From positions 1-37,245 of the IMG/VR virus record IMGVR_UViG_3300033156_000769: DNA of 37,245 nt. One strand, 5' to 3'. The DNA comes from a virus. Positions 1-5,831 of this stretch are shown piece after piece (position 1 is the first letter of the stretch; each line of letters opens with the position of its first letter). The notes beneath the pieces are model-generated. The model did no database searches and was not told where the DNA came from. It worked only from the letters and a program-made list of their open reading frames with translations. The position numbers and the translations under genes are program-made.

Positions 1-79
1 GTCGGACTCGGTCGAAGTCCGAGGGGCGCATGTGGAGAAGGAATCCTTTCATCCTTTCCTTACTGTTAGATTTTTGCAT
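1..79 (-). CDS. Partial CDS at left edge, unknown protein
   Basis: Only the first 26 codons are in the window; the gene runs off the left edge. The ATG at 79 is preceded by AAAGGAG about 10 bases upstream, a strong ribosome binding site, and the visible peptide is basic (MQKSNSKERMKGFLLHMRPS and on). The 93-base gap to the previous gene is AT-rich. It holds a TATAAT at 143-148 (minus strand) with only a poor -35 match, so a promoter there is possible but not shown. The GC-rich inverted repeat at 2-22 lies inside this coding region. No family recognised. Confidence 0.5.
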   Translation of the reverse strand, partial: MQKSNSKERMKGFLLHMRPSDFDRVR

Positions 80-172
80 TGTTATTATACTCCTTTTTAA
101 AGTATTTTTTTGTTATTATTGCCATGTCAGTTCTTTGTAAAAATTATATATTTTTTGCATGCGTTGGTTTAA

Positions 173-301
173 TCACCATTCCCCTACAACCGAAACCAAT
201 AAAAACGACCCCGACCATCCCTTTATCTTTTCTACTCCTCTCTCTCCGAGACAATCAATCACATCAACCATCACGTGCGTTACTCTCCAATCATCATACA
301 T
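173..301 (-). CDS. Small hypothetical protein (42 aa)
   Basis: Open frame of 42 codons, starting at an ATG with an AAGGAAGG site 7 bases upstream inside a purine-rich AGGAGGAG tract. The start overlaps the stop of the upstream 69-codon frame by 8 bases, an arrangement typical of coupled phage genes. The product is mixed hydrophobic and charged (MYDDWRVTHVMVDVIDCLGE at the N-terminus, ending SVVGEW). No family recognised. The good start site, not any similarity, is the reason for calling it. Confidence 0.5.
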   Translation of the reverse strand: MYDDWRVTHVMVDVIDCLGERGVEKIKGWSGSFLLVSVVGEW

Positions 302-503
302 AATAAAACCTTCCTTCTCCTCCTCCTAGGGAAGCAAAGCTGCCACCGTTGAAAGTAACGAGAGACGGTCGGGGAAGGAGTTGAATTATGCTCAACATTT
401 TTCTTCTTCTTTTATTCCTTCTCATCTCTTCGACGATTCCTCCGAGTACTTCTATTCCTTCTATTCCTTCTATTCCTTCTATACTCTCTATTCTATCATC
501 CAT
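294..503 (-). CDS. Doubtful small ORF with IEG tripeptide repeats
   Basis: A 69-codon frame whose N-terminus reads three to four IEG units, encoded by the 9-bp tandem repeat at 452-482, followed by a basic stretch (MRRNKRRRKM). Its ATG directly abuts AGAGG, too close for normal Shine-Dalgarno use. The start overlaps the end of the 19-codon frame at 488-547, so translation by coupling is possible. Its stop overlaps the next start by 8 bases, which fits an operon. The C-terminal half does not look like a conserved protein. It could equally be read-through of a repetitive non-coding tract. Confidence 0.3.
   Translation of the reverse strand: MDDRIESIEGIEGIEGIEVLGGIVEEMRRNKRRRKMLSIIQLLPRPSLVTFNGGSFASLGGGEGRFYYV
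452..482. repeat. 9-bp tandem repeat (CTATTCCTT x3.4)
   Basis: Three perfect copies of CTATTCCTT followed by a partial fourth (CTAT). On the minus strand this reads as IEG codons. The repeat is short and pure, so it should vary in copy number between isolates. Because the unit is a multiple of three, such changes would not shift the overlapping frame. Confidence 0.9.
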
Positions 504-547
504 CCTCTGACTCTATACTCTCCCTCTTCTATACCTTCTACCATCAT
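488..547 (-). CDS. 19-codon mini-ORF with perfect RBS
   Basis: AGGAGG lies 5 bases before an ATG ATG pair, the best ribosome binding site in this part of the window. The frame closes after 19 codons (MMVEGIEEGEYRVRGWMIE). The stop falls 16 bases inside the next frame (start 503). It may be a leader peptide that couples translation to the following frame, or the remnant of a longer gene. No similarity can be claimed for so short a product. Confidence 0.35.
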   Translation of the reverse strand: MMVEGIEEGEYRVRGWMIE

Positions 548-563
548 ATATACCTCCTGGTGT

Positions 564-707
564 CTAGATCGTAAATATTCTAAAGCCTTCTTTAGGAAAG
601 ATAACTTCGAGTCTTCTATATCTTTCATTTAACTCCTTATATCTTTTATTATATTCGTCCTTCTCCTCACGTAGTCTCTGAATAATCTTCTCCTTCGTCC
701 TATCCAT
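564..707 (-). CDS. Small charged hypothetical protein (47 aa)
   Basis: A 47-codon frame with an ATG start and GAGG 8 bases upstream. The product is rich in Lys, Arg and Glu with heptad-like spacing of Leu, Tyr and Ile (residues 8-33), so a short coiled coil or helical hairpin is likely, followed by an IFPKEGFRIF tail. No earlier ATG, GTG or TTG exists in frame before a stop. The 121 bases between this gene and the next upstream gene show only pyrimidine-rich simple sequence. Confidence 0.5.
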   Translation of the reverse strand: MDRTKEKIIQRLREEKDEYNKRYKELNERYRRLEVIFPKEGFRIFTI

Positions 708-828
708 CTGGTCGCCCTCTTCTTTCCTAACTCTAATAATTACTTCTATACTTTCTATCTTCCGCGATCCTTTCTATCTCTCTCTCTACCTACCTATTAT
801 TATACTTCTTACTCTCCTCTTACCACAT

Positions 829-1056
829 TCATCGGGACTCGAACTTCTCCTCTCTCTCTATCTTCTTTTCCTCATCAACAATATCATCAAAACGTGCTAA
901 ACGTCCTCCAGCTACTTTTTCATGCACTTTCCAAACATCGTCCCATATCAAACCAATCCCATCTTCTAGACTTGCAATCCTTCTCTTTAATTTCTTATAT
1001 CCAAACATTTCTCCAATACTCTCCTTTCCTTTACTTCTCTTTACAATTATAAACAC
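829..1056 (-). CDS. Small helical hypothetical protein (75 aa)
   Basis: GTG start with AGGAG 9 bases upstream (a second GGAG lies nearer). The product is basic at the N-terminus and then alternates charged and hydrophobic residues (KLKRRIASLEDGIGLIWDDV), as expected of a short coiled-coil protein. It follows the 149-residue gene by 15 bases in the same direction. No family recognised; function unknown. Confidence 0.6.
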   Translation of the reverse strand: MFIIVKRSKGKESIGEMFGYKKLKRRIASLEDGIGLIWDDVWKVHEKVAGGRLARFDDIVDEEKKIEREEKFESR

Positions 1057-1071
1057 TTTCTCCTTCTCCTA

Positions 1072-1521
1072 CTAACTAACTAACTTCTTAACCCTATACT
1101 TAAGAGATCGTAGCCATCCTCTCCTAGTATAACGCCTCTTACATCTCTTACATAAAGTATGTATCCAACCTTCTGTCTGCGATACTCCGTCAGTGGAACC
1201 ACAAACCTCACATATACATCCGCTTATTGCTTCAGCCATATGTATCGCACCACTGGTGTAGCCGGTTGAGTAGTTAGTATAGAAACGCAAAGTCCCCAAT
1301 TTTTCCTTTACCTGAGTGGCCTGTATTGTAACGTTCCTATCCTCTTCTTTTAACCTCTCGTTCTCTCTCTGTATAAGAAACGCCAAACAATCAATTATAT
1401 TATACCAACCATCGCCACAATCGAACCCCCAACACATCGCCGTCTCTGTCATTGGAAGTTTATGCTGTCCGAATACTACAGGATACTTTTCGTATAACTG
1501 CTTTGTAAGCTTACTATTCAA
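1072..1521 (-). CDS. Conserved phage protein with zinc-like Cys motifs
   Basis: 149 residues. The signature KYP(V)(V)F ... MCWGFDCGDGWYNII ... QVKEKLGTLRFY ... HMAEAISG followed by CICEVCG and LCKRC matches a conserved, functionally unassigned phage family, recalled from its pattern only. The paired CxxC motifs near residues 103-106 and 122-125 look metal-binding. The best start is a TTG at 1521 with AAGGGGG five bases upstream, overlapping the upstream stop by 8 bases; the next in-frame ATG would remove the conserved KYP segment. No catalytic role can be inferred. Confidence 0.75.
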   Translation of the reverse strand: MNSKLTKQLYEKYPVVFGQHKLPMTETAMCWGFDCGDGWYNIIDCLAFLIQRENERLKEEDRNVTIQATQVKEKLGTLRFYTNYSTGYTSGAIHMAEAISGCICEVCGSTDGVSQTEGWIHTLCKRCKRRYTRRGWLRSLKYRVKKLVS

Positions 1522-2098
1522 ACTTACCCCCTTTATTTTGTTTCTTTACGCAGTACCAGAGCTTATGCACAATTCTATGTAGCTCTTTATCAACCGCTTG
1601 CTCGCTACTGTAGTTCCTCAGTGGCTCTAAAATAAAACTAAGCAAAAGCTCCGTAATCTCATGAAACGCCAGACTATTCAATTCTTTATCAGACATTACT
1701 GGGCAAAGCTCACTATTCAATCCTACTTCCGCTGTCATTGCACTTAACTCTACGCTATTCCAAGCTCTAGCCCCTTCCACTTTGTCGCATCTGAAGAAAA
1801 CTTCGAATTCATTCAATTCAAACTGATCTATCCAATACTCACAATACCTAACAAATTTATCAAACTTCTCGTTTCTTTCTTTACTCATATCCGTTTCTTT
1901 CTCTTCCTCTTCTTTTTCTCTCCATACAGACACATCTTCCCAAGTACCATCCACACCAGATATTTTAGTATAATCTAATCCTCCATCCAACGATACCGCC
2001 CCGCACCTGCAAGTAACGAAATCATGTCGATGCTTACTTTCTATAACATCACCACATTTCTTACACTTAATTCTACTTCTTACTAAAACTTTACTCAT
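1514..2098 (-). CDS. Zinc-ribbon / HExxE protein, two-domain
   Basis: 194 residues. Residues 10-48 hold CKKCG ... CRCGAVSLDGGLDY, the pattern of the small phage zinc-ribbon family DUF7695. After an acidic linker (EKEEEEKETD), residues 70-180 resemble small phage proteins with a putative metal-binding helix, here AFHEITELLL (HExxE). An internal ATG at the linker (MSKERNEK) could start the second domain alone. A fusion of two usually separate phage genes is the simpler reading. Protease activity is not implied: HExxE is not the classical HExxH. Confidence 0.65.
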   Translation of the reverse strand: MSKVLVRSRIKCKKCGDVIESKHRHDFVTCRCGAVSLDGGLDYTKISGVDGTWEDVSVWREKEEEEKETDMSKERNEKFDKFVRYCEYWIDQFELNEFEVFFRCDKVEGARAWNSVELSAMTAEVGLNSELCPVMSDKELNSLAFHEITELLLSFILEPLRNYSSEQAVDKELHRIVHKLWYCVKKQNKGGKFE

Positions 2099-2128
2099 AT
2101 CTTACTCGTATCTATCTCTTTCTCTCCC

Positions 2129-2377
2129 CTAATCCTTACCTAGTTTAAAATTTCTATCCCACACGTAATGAAACAAGTAGTAAAGCAACGTATTTACAAT
2201 ATTCCAACAAATGGTGTAACCAATAGCGAATCCAAAATAATTACTTACTACCAACTTTATCAATCCTTTAATAGCAAAGTAATTGAATAAGAAATTCATC
2301 AAAACTACGAATAACCTGTAACAAACTCCTCGGTTAAGCAAAACGAACAACTTTATCCTCCTTCTAAATATTCTCAT
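2129..2377 (-). CDS. Small membrane protein, DUF2061-like
   Basis: 82 residues: a basic N-terminus, then two or three hydrophobic segments (about 10-33, 36-52, 55-72) and a charged tail ending NFKLGKD. The LYYLFHYVWDR end resembles DUF2061 proteins and the 61-residue protein at 21591-21776. The ATG at 2377 has only a modest site. A TTG at 2350 has a perfect AAGGAGG six bases upstream and would give a 73-residue product without MRIFRRRIK. Function unknown; inner-membrane location inferred. Confidence 0.55.
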   Translation of the reverse strand: MRIFRRRIKLFVLLNRGVCYRLFVVLMNFLFNYFAIKGLIKLVVSNYFGFAIGYTICWNIVNTLLYYLFHYVWDRNFKLGKD

Positions 2378-2394
2378 CCTCTACACCTACTACT

Positions 2395-2512
2395 CTACCT
2401 CCTATTACTTCCACGACCTGTCTTCCTAGTCTTACCACATCCTCCACGACCACGATTAGCCCTGGTGCCACGTCCCGAACCATCTCTCTTTGGAACTCCT
2501 TTCTTAGCCATT
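2395..2512 (-). pseudogene. Frameshifted Gly/Arg-rich small phage protein
   Basis: From the ATG at 2512 the frame reads MAKKGVPKRDGSGRGTRG and stops at TAA. One base later the neighbouring frame continues NRGRGGCGKTRKTGRG to a stop at 2395. The joined product (about 38 aa) matches a small Gly/Arg-rich phage protein pattern I recall (KRDGSGRG.RANRGRGGC). The break is at a run of four G (minus strand, positions about 2460-2463). It may be a real frameshift, a +1 programmed shift just before a stop codon, or a base-calling error in the homopolymer. No close ribosome binding site is visible. Confidence 0.45.
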
Positions 2513-2567
2513 ATCTTAGTTATCACTTCCTTTCATTTAGTTTACTTGACCTCCCTCTACTCTATAC

Positions 2568-2786
2568 CTATACCCCTAAATTCTCAACATTACTTACGAA
2601 AGCTTTTGCTCCCGTATAGTCTTTCTTACTTAAAAACCCTCTAACACTACTCATAAATAAAGCACGATCGCCTGGTTCTAAACCTCGTGCAACTCGTTTA
2701 GCACTACCAAGAATTTCTTTTTCTCTTGCGGTTACGGTACTTTTCTTACTTCCTCCACCGCCTCCTGCGGCTCCTCGTCCTCCCAT
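2568..2786 (-). CDS. MGGRG-leader protein 1 (72 aa)
   Basis: Starts MGGRGAAGGGGGSKK, the same 15 residues as the gene at 2818-3120, then a unique helical part (about residues 18-72: EKEILGSAKRVARGLEPGD and on). AAAGGAGG lies 12 bases before the ATG. The leader resembles the MGGRGSSSG N-termini I recall from many phage virion or injected-type proteins of Gram-positive hosts, but its role is not established here. It may tag proteins for packaging or be a disordered cleavable leader; both are speculation. The C-terminal part is unrecognised. Confidence 0.65.
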   Translation of the reverse strand: MGGRGAAGGGGGSKKSTVTAREKEILGSAKRVARGLEPGDRALFMSSVRGFLSKKDYTGAKAFVSNVENLGV

Positions 2787-2807
2787 TTCTTATTTGCCTC
2801 CTTTCAT
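2742..2807. repeat. 66-bp direct repeat, copy 1 (RBS plus MGGRG leader)
   Basis: Identical over 66 bp to 3076-3141. It spans the upstream ATGAAAGGAGGC segment, the ribosome binding site, the start codon and the first 15 codons, so signal and leader were copied as a unit. A third copy at 4112-4174 differs by a 3-bp deletion and two substitutions. Confidence 0.95.
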
Positions 2808-2817
2808 CTTAATATTT

Positions 2818-3120
2818 TTAACTAAGTCCTGGATTCTTCTTCTTAAGATTTCGCAAATGTCCTTCGAGTCTCTTAATCTTTCTCTTCCTAACTTCAATTG
2901 ATCTCAATGTTACATTACGTCCATACGTCACATTCTTTCCACTCTTAGCTTCTTGTGAGAGAAATTCCAATTCATTCATATCTCTACTAAGGTATTCCTT
3001 CTCTCTTCCTAGTCGCTCCTTAGTTTCATCGTAATCTATCTGTGCAGCAGAACGTCTTCCTTTCCTTTTGCCTTCTTTCTTACTTCCTCCACCGCCTCCT
3101 GCGGCTCCTCGTCCTCCCAT
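2818..3120 (-). CDS. MGGRG-leader protein 2 (100 aa)
   Basis: Shares the MGGRGAAGGGGGSKK leader and ribosome binding site exactly with the gene at 2568-2786. The remainder (residues 16-100) is strongly charged and helical (ETKERLGREKEYLSRDMNEL ... EVRKRKIKRLEGHLRNLKKK), a likely coiled coil. No sequence similarity between the bodies of the two proteins is visible, so the leader behaves as a mobile module. Function unknown. Confidence 0.65.
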   Translation of the reverse strand: MGGRGAAGGGGGSKKEGKRKGRRSAAQIDYDETKERLGREKEYLSRDMNELEFLSQEAKSGKNVTYGRNVTLRSIEVRKRKIKRLEGHLRNLKKKNPGLS

Positions 3121-3141
3121 TTCTTATTTGCCTCCTTTCAT
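3076..3141. repeat. 66-bp direct repeat, copy 2
   Basis: Perfect match to 2742-2807. Identity stops abruptly on both sides (after the upstream CAT and inside codon 16), marking the exact duplicated segment. Zero divergence in a non-essential Gly-rich leader implies recent copying or ongoing gene conversion. Confidence 0.95.
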
Positions 3142-3776
3142 TAGAAATGTAATGACTCATGTTCGTAGGGTAACCAATGAACACGATCATCAAATTTCAT
3201 ACGGTTCTCTATTCTTTCCCTTGCTCCGTAAACATACACCTTTCTAGGATTCACACGACGAAGCATCTCACTGTAACCTTTTTCAAATAACTCCATAGCA
3301 GCTAAGTTACTAGCTACCCCTCGTGTCGAAATAGCTACAGCACTTCCTCTCTGTACACCATCGAAGCAAAATGCAAAACTTTCTTCGTCTCCCCATCCAA
3401 CTGTTGGAATGACATTAATTCCATTATTCTGCCAGTAGTATCCTACAAATCTATTTCGCAATGTATTATACAACTGCAGAGCAAAAGGATGGTTTCTATA
3501 CGTTGAAAAATCTGGGGAAAAAACAGCATTGTATTTCTTTAACTTTTCCACATACTTATCAGGATGTGTCCATACTACGTTAAATTCCTTATCAGCAAGA
3601 AAAAAATGTACTGTCTTTTCGTAACTTTTCTCTGATGCTGCTTTAGCATAATTAAACCCAATAACTTCGTTTACCTCTATATTCTCTGTATCCGTAATAA
3701 TCGGAATACCCCAACGATTGTCTACCGGAGGTAAGTCAAACATCATTTCGAAGGGTTTTGATAAGTATCCTTTCAT
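3141..3776 (-). CDS. DUF4417 family protein
   Basis: 211 residues. It shows the family signature: an N-terminal MKGYL, FSPDFSTYRNHPFALQLYNT near residue 90, then NRFVGYYWQNNGINVIPTVGWGD and SFAFCFDGVQRGSAVAIST near 110-155. DUF4417 is a single-domain family common in phages and mobile elements of Gram-positive bacteria, with no assigned function. The ATG has AAAGGAG 9 bases upstream. It lies between two MGGRG-leader genes and may have been inserted among them or carried along with the leader duplication. Confidence 0.85.
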   Translation of the reverse strand: MKGYLSKPFEMMFDLPPVDNRWGIPIITDTENIEVNEVIGFNYAKAASEKSYEKTVHFFLADKEFNVVWTHPDKYVEKLKKYNAVFSPDFSTYRNHPFALQLYNTLRNRFVGYYWQNNGINVIPTVGWGDEESFAFCFDGVQRGSAVAISTRGVASNLAAMELFEKGYSEMLRRVNPRKVYVYGARERIENRMKFDDRVHWLPYEHESLHF

Positions 3777-3895
3777 TTACTTGATCTCCTTTCCAACACA
3801 AACCTTACAAGTTTGCCCTACTTATTTGCCTCCTTTTTTACTACTCAACACTGTTATTTCTCTTTCACATATTCAAGTCTCTAAATCTAAATATT

Positions 3896-4153
3896 TTATT
3901 TTGGACCAAGTTTACCTGAATACCCGTATCCAGAGAAATCTCTTCTACCTCTGTTATTCCTCATAAATCGACGATAAACTGTCTGACCAGGACCTCCTGA
4001 GTAATATCTTTTACCAGTTCTTTTGTTTACAACATAGTCAGCTGCTTTTTGGAAATCAAACTTTACAGTCATAACATCAGAAGGTTTAACTGCACCACCA
4101 CCTTTTCCTTTTTTCTTACTTCCACCGCCTCCTGCGGCTCCTCGTCCACCCAT
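3896..4153 (-). CDS. MGGRG-leader protein 3 (85 aa)
   Basis: Leader MGGRGAAGGGGSKK is one Gly shorter than in the other two copies. A Gly/Lys linker follows, then a compact body (VMTVKFDFQKAADYVVNKRT ... GGPGQTVYRRFMRNNRGRRD) rich in Arg, Tyr and Gly. Its AAAGGAGG site is provided by the end of the small gene just upstream. The 119 bases downstream carry another AAAGGAGGCAAATAAG block with no start codon after it, probably a decayed fourth copy of the same signal. Function unknown. Confidence 0.65.
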   Translation of the reverse strand: MGGRGAAGGGGSKKKGKGGGAVKPSDVMTVKFDFQKAADYVVNKRTGKRYYSGGPGQTVYRRFMRNNRGRRDFSGYGYSGKLGPK

Positions 4154-4174
4154 TTCTTACTTGCCTCCTTTCAT
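4112..4174. repeat. Diverged copy 3 of RBS plus MGGRG leader repeat
   Basis: Matches 2742-2807 over 63 bp apart from one 3-bp deletion (a Gly codon) and two single-base changes. It covers the same elements: ribosome binding site, start codon and leader codons. Confidence 0.9.
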
Positions 4175-4258
4175 TAGTATTTCGTAAGCATTTAACCCAA
4201 TAAATGCTAAGTGGTAATACTTCATGTAACTAAACCATTTCTTACTAACTTTCCTCAT
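4157..4258 (-). CDS. Small hypothetical protein (33 aa)
   Basis: A 33-codon frame (MRKVSKKWFSYMKYYHLAFI ... ILMKGGK) whose ATG has GGGGGAG seven bases upstream, inside the 3' end of the phosphoesterase gene, overlapping it by 14 bases. The stop sits 3 bases before the next ATG. Its last codons (ATGAAAGGAGGCAAG) also form the ribosome binding site of the downstream MGGRG gene. Basic N-terminus with an aromatic, hydrophobic middle. Function unknown. Confidence 0.5.
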   Translation of the reverse strand: MRKVSKKWFSYMKYYHLAFIGLNAYEILMKGGK

Positions 4259-4841
4259 ATTCTAACTCCCCCCATACTTTCCCTGTAGTATTCTCGTAGT
4301 TTTTCTCTCTTTCTTTTATTCTTTCTATTACCTCCTTCTCACTAAGTGGTTCGTAGTTTGTCGCTTCTACTGAAACATTCAATGCAGTAGGGAACATACG
4401 AGTATACTCAGTTTCTGAATTATGAATATGCCCATATATATGATACCTTCCATGAAATTTCCCTCGCCAACTATACATAGGGTAGTGACATAGCATTGCT
4501 TTTTGTCCATCCATCATCTTAATGTAAGCAACATCACGAACAGATAAAATTTTGTTACCATTACCCACCATATTCCTCAACATAGGAAGATACCGATCGT
4601 CGTGGTTACCTTTTATAAAATGTATTCTACCATGTAGTCTAGAAATAAGTGCCTCTACAGTACTTTTTTTCACTTTAAACGCCAAGTCTCCAAGAAACCA
4701 TACTTCTTCGTTCTCAGAAACTCGATTATTCCAATTTCGTATAATAGTCGAATTCATTTCTTGAACATCTTTAAAAGGTCTCCGACTAAACTTAATAATA
4801 CTCTTATGAAAAAAATGGGTATCACTGACAAACCATCTCAT
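4245..4841 (-). CDS. Calcineurin-like metallophosphoesterase
   Basis: 198 residues with the full two-metal set: DTH at residues 7-9, GDLAF near 51, GNHDD near 78, CHYPMYSW near 118 and GHIHNS near 137. This is the small phage metallophosphatase type (about 170-200 residues), probably acting on nucleotides or RNA ends; the substrate is unknown. It starts 12 bases after the upstream stop. It is distinct from the SbcD-type nuclease at 20131-21171, which has an extra C-terminal domain. Confidence 0.85.
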   Translation of the reverse strand: MRWFVSDTHFFHKSIIKFSRRPFKDVQEMNSTIIRNWNNRVSENEEVWFLGDLAFKVKKSTVEALISRLHGRIHFIKGNHDDRYLPMLRNMVGNGNKILSVRDVAYIKMMDGQKAMLCHYPMYSWRGKFHGRYHIYGHIHNSETEYTRMFPTALNVSVEATNYEPLSEKEVIERIKEREKNYENTTGKVWGELEYEES

Positions 4842-4850
4842 AACTAAAAA

Positions 4851-5087
4851 TTACTCCTCTTCAAACCTCTCAATATCTGCTAACTGCCAAATACCTACTC
4901 CTCCAGCAACTAATCTCACTTTAACTTTTACTCCTATAAGTTCTAACACTTCTTTAAGAAAACGTCTTGGAACAGCAACTTTGTATGTGTGCACTCCAGT
5001 AATAAAGAATTCTTTACTATCCCCACAAAATTCATCAACCGTTCCCACTAAGTAAAGCCCTCCGATTGTTGTCTTTCGCATACTCAT
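4851..5087 (-). CDS. Small hypothetical protein behind a consensus promoter
   Basis: 78 residues, probably a small beta-rich domain (TIGGLYLVGTV ... FFITGVHTYKVAVP ... KVKVRLVAGGVGIW). No family recognised. The ATG at 5087 has no ribosome binding site. It begins only 6 bases after a good -10 box, so the message may be leaderless. An in-frame ATG (third codon) and a GTG preceded by GGAGGG 8 bases upstream (codon 14) are other possible starts. Confidence 0.6.
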   Translation of the reverse strand: MSMRKTTIGGLYLVGTVDEFCGDSKEFFITGVHTYKVAVPRRFLKEVLELIGVKVKVRLVAGGVGIWQLADIERFEEE

Positions 5088-5093
5088 ACTAAT

Positions 5094-5122
5094 ATTTTAG
5101 CAAATTTTATAAAAAAAATCAA
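5094..5122 (-). promoter_or_regulatory. Sigma70-type promoter TTGATT-N17-TAAAAT
   Basis: -35 box TTGATT at 5117-5122, 17-base spacer, -10 box TAAAAT at 5094-5099, in the only sizeable gap of this region. The geometry, including 6 bases from -10 to the ATG and the shared AGTATGAG at the start, is the same as at 30290-30318. Confidence 0.65.
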
Positions 5123-5137
5123 GTGTTTTTTTATATT

Positions 5138-5338
5138 TTATATTTTTTTAAGTTTATCTTTCCAACAGTTTAGAGCTTTCCGAGCTTGAGTATCCTTCTC
5201 ATGTTGATCATACTTCTTAAGATGCTTTTTTATTCTACGAATATGACTCTTCTCTCTTTTTCTTAATGTTCTATACAAAGCACATTTATCCTTATTACGC
5301 CCATATTTTCTCAAACCACCAGATTTCTTCCCTTTCAT
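5138..5338 (-). CDS. Small basic conserved phage protein
   Basis: 66 residues, very rich in Lys and Arg. The pattern KYGRNKDKCALYRTLRKREK followed by ARKALNCWK recalls a small phage family often found near terminase genes, without known function. High charge suggests nucleic-acid binding. The start overlaps the preceding stop (ATGA), with GGAG seven bases upstream. Confidence 0.65.
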   Translation of the reverse strand: MKGKKSGGLRKYGRNKDKCALYRTLRKREKSHIRRIKKHLKKYDQHEKDTQARKALNCWKDKLKKI

Positions 5339-5826
5339 TCCTTAACTCCAAGCCTTCGTAATCGACTTTCTACTTCGTTAGTTTGTTCCTTTCTGTTACT
5401 TCTTTCTCCTTTTCCATCTATTTTACTCATACGTTTTACCAGTCGCCTCTCAAGTTCATCCAAAAAACAACGAACACCACTTTTCGTAACCTTTATTTTA
5501 CCACGTATAAACATTGGAAACCCACTAACTCTGTAACGCACTGTATCTTTCTGTCTTCTAATATTTTTCTTTCCACCAAACCACTCTGGATGAAATGTTA
5601 TATCGAAACGTATTGTAGGAATATTAACACCAAGCATCTCAGAAATCTCTTTTGCTGTATACTTTACTTGGGTATCTTTGTTAAGTTTTCTACGAAGTTT
5701 ACTTAACTCTTTACGACCTTCAACTAAACTACGTTGTCGTATTACCCATATCAAATTTCTTCCCCCTCCGGGATACCGTCTCCTCGAAGTCTTCTGTCTA
5801 TCCGAACGATACTGTTGTTCCTCCAA
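5335..5826 (-). CDS. HTH-type DNA-binding protein
   Basis: 163 residues. KYTAKEISEMLGVNIPTIRF (about residues 55-74) fits a helix-turn-helix, flanked by Arg/Lys-rich stretches. The TTG start at 5826 has GAGG 8 bases upstream and follows the large terminase stop by 5 bases. It could be a small-terminase-like or regulatory protein of the packaging operon. Small terminases usually precede the large subunit, so this is not a firm assignment. Confidence 0.6.
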   Translation of the reverse strand: MEEQQYRSDRQKTSRRRYPGGGRNLIWVIRQRSLVEGRKELSKLRRKLNKDTQVKYTAKEISEMLGVNIPTIRFDITFHPEWFGGKKNIRRQKDTVRYRVSGFPMFIRGKIKVTKSGVRCFLDELERRLVKRMSKIDGKGERSNRKEQTNEVESRLRRLGVKE

Positions 5827-5831
5827 CTCTT

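Noticed and set aside
2-22. GC-rich inverted repeat as tRNA arm or terminator
   Set aside because: TCGGACT/AGTCCGA with a 7-base loop lies inside a gene with a strong start. The loop lacks the T-loop pattern, no tRNA cloverleaf fits, and no U-tract follows.
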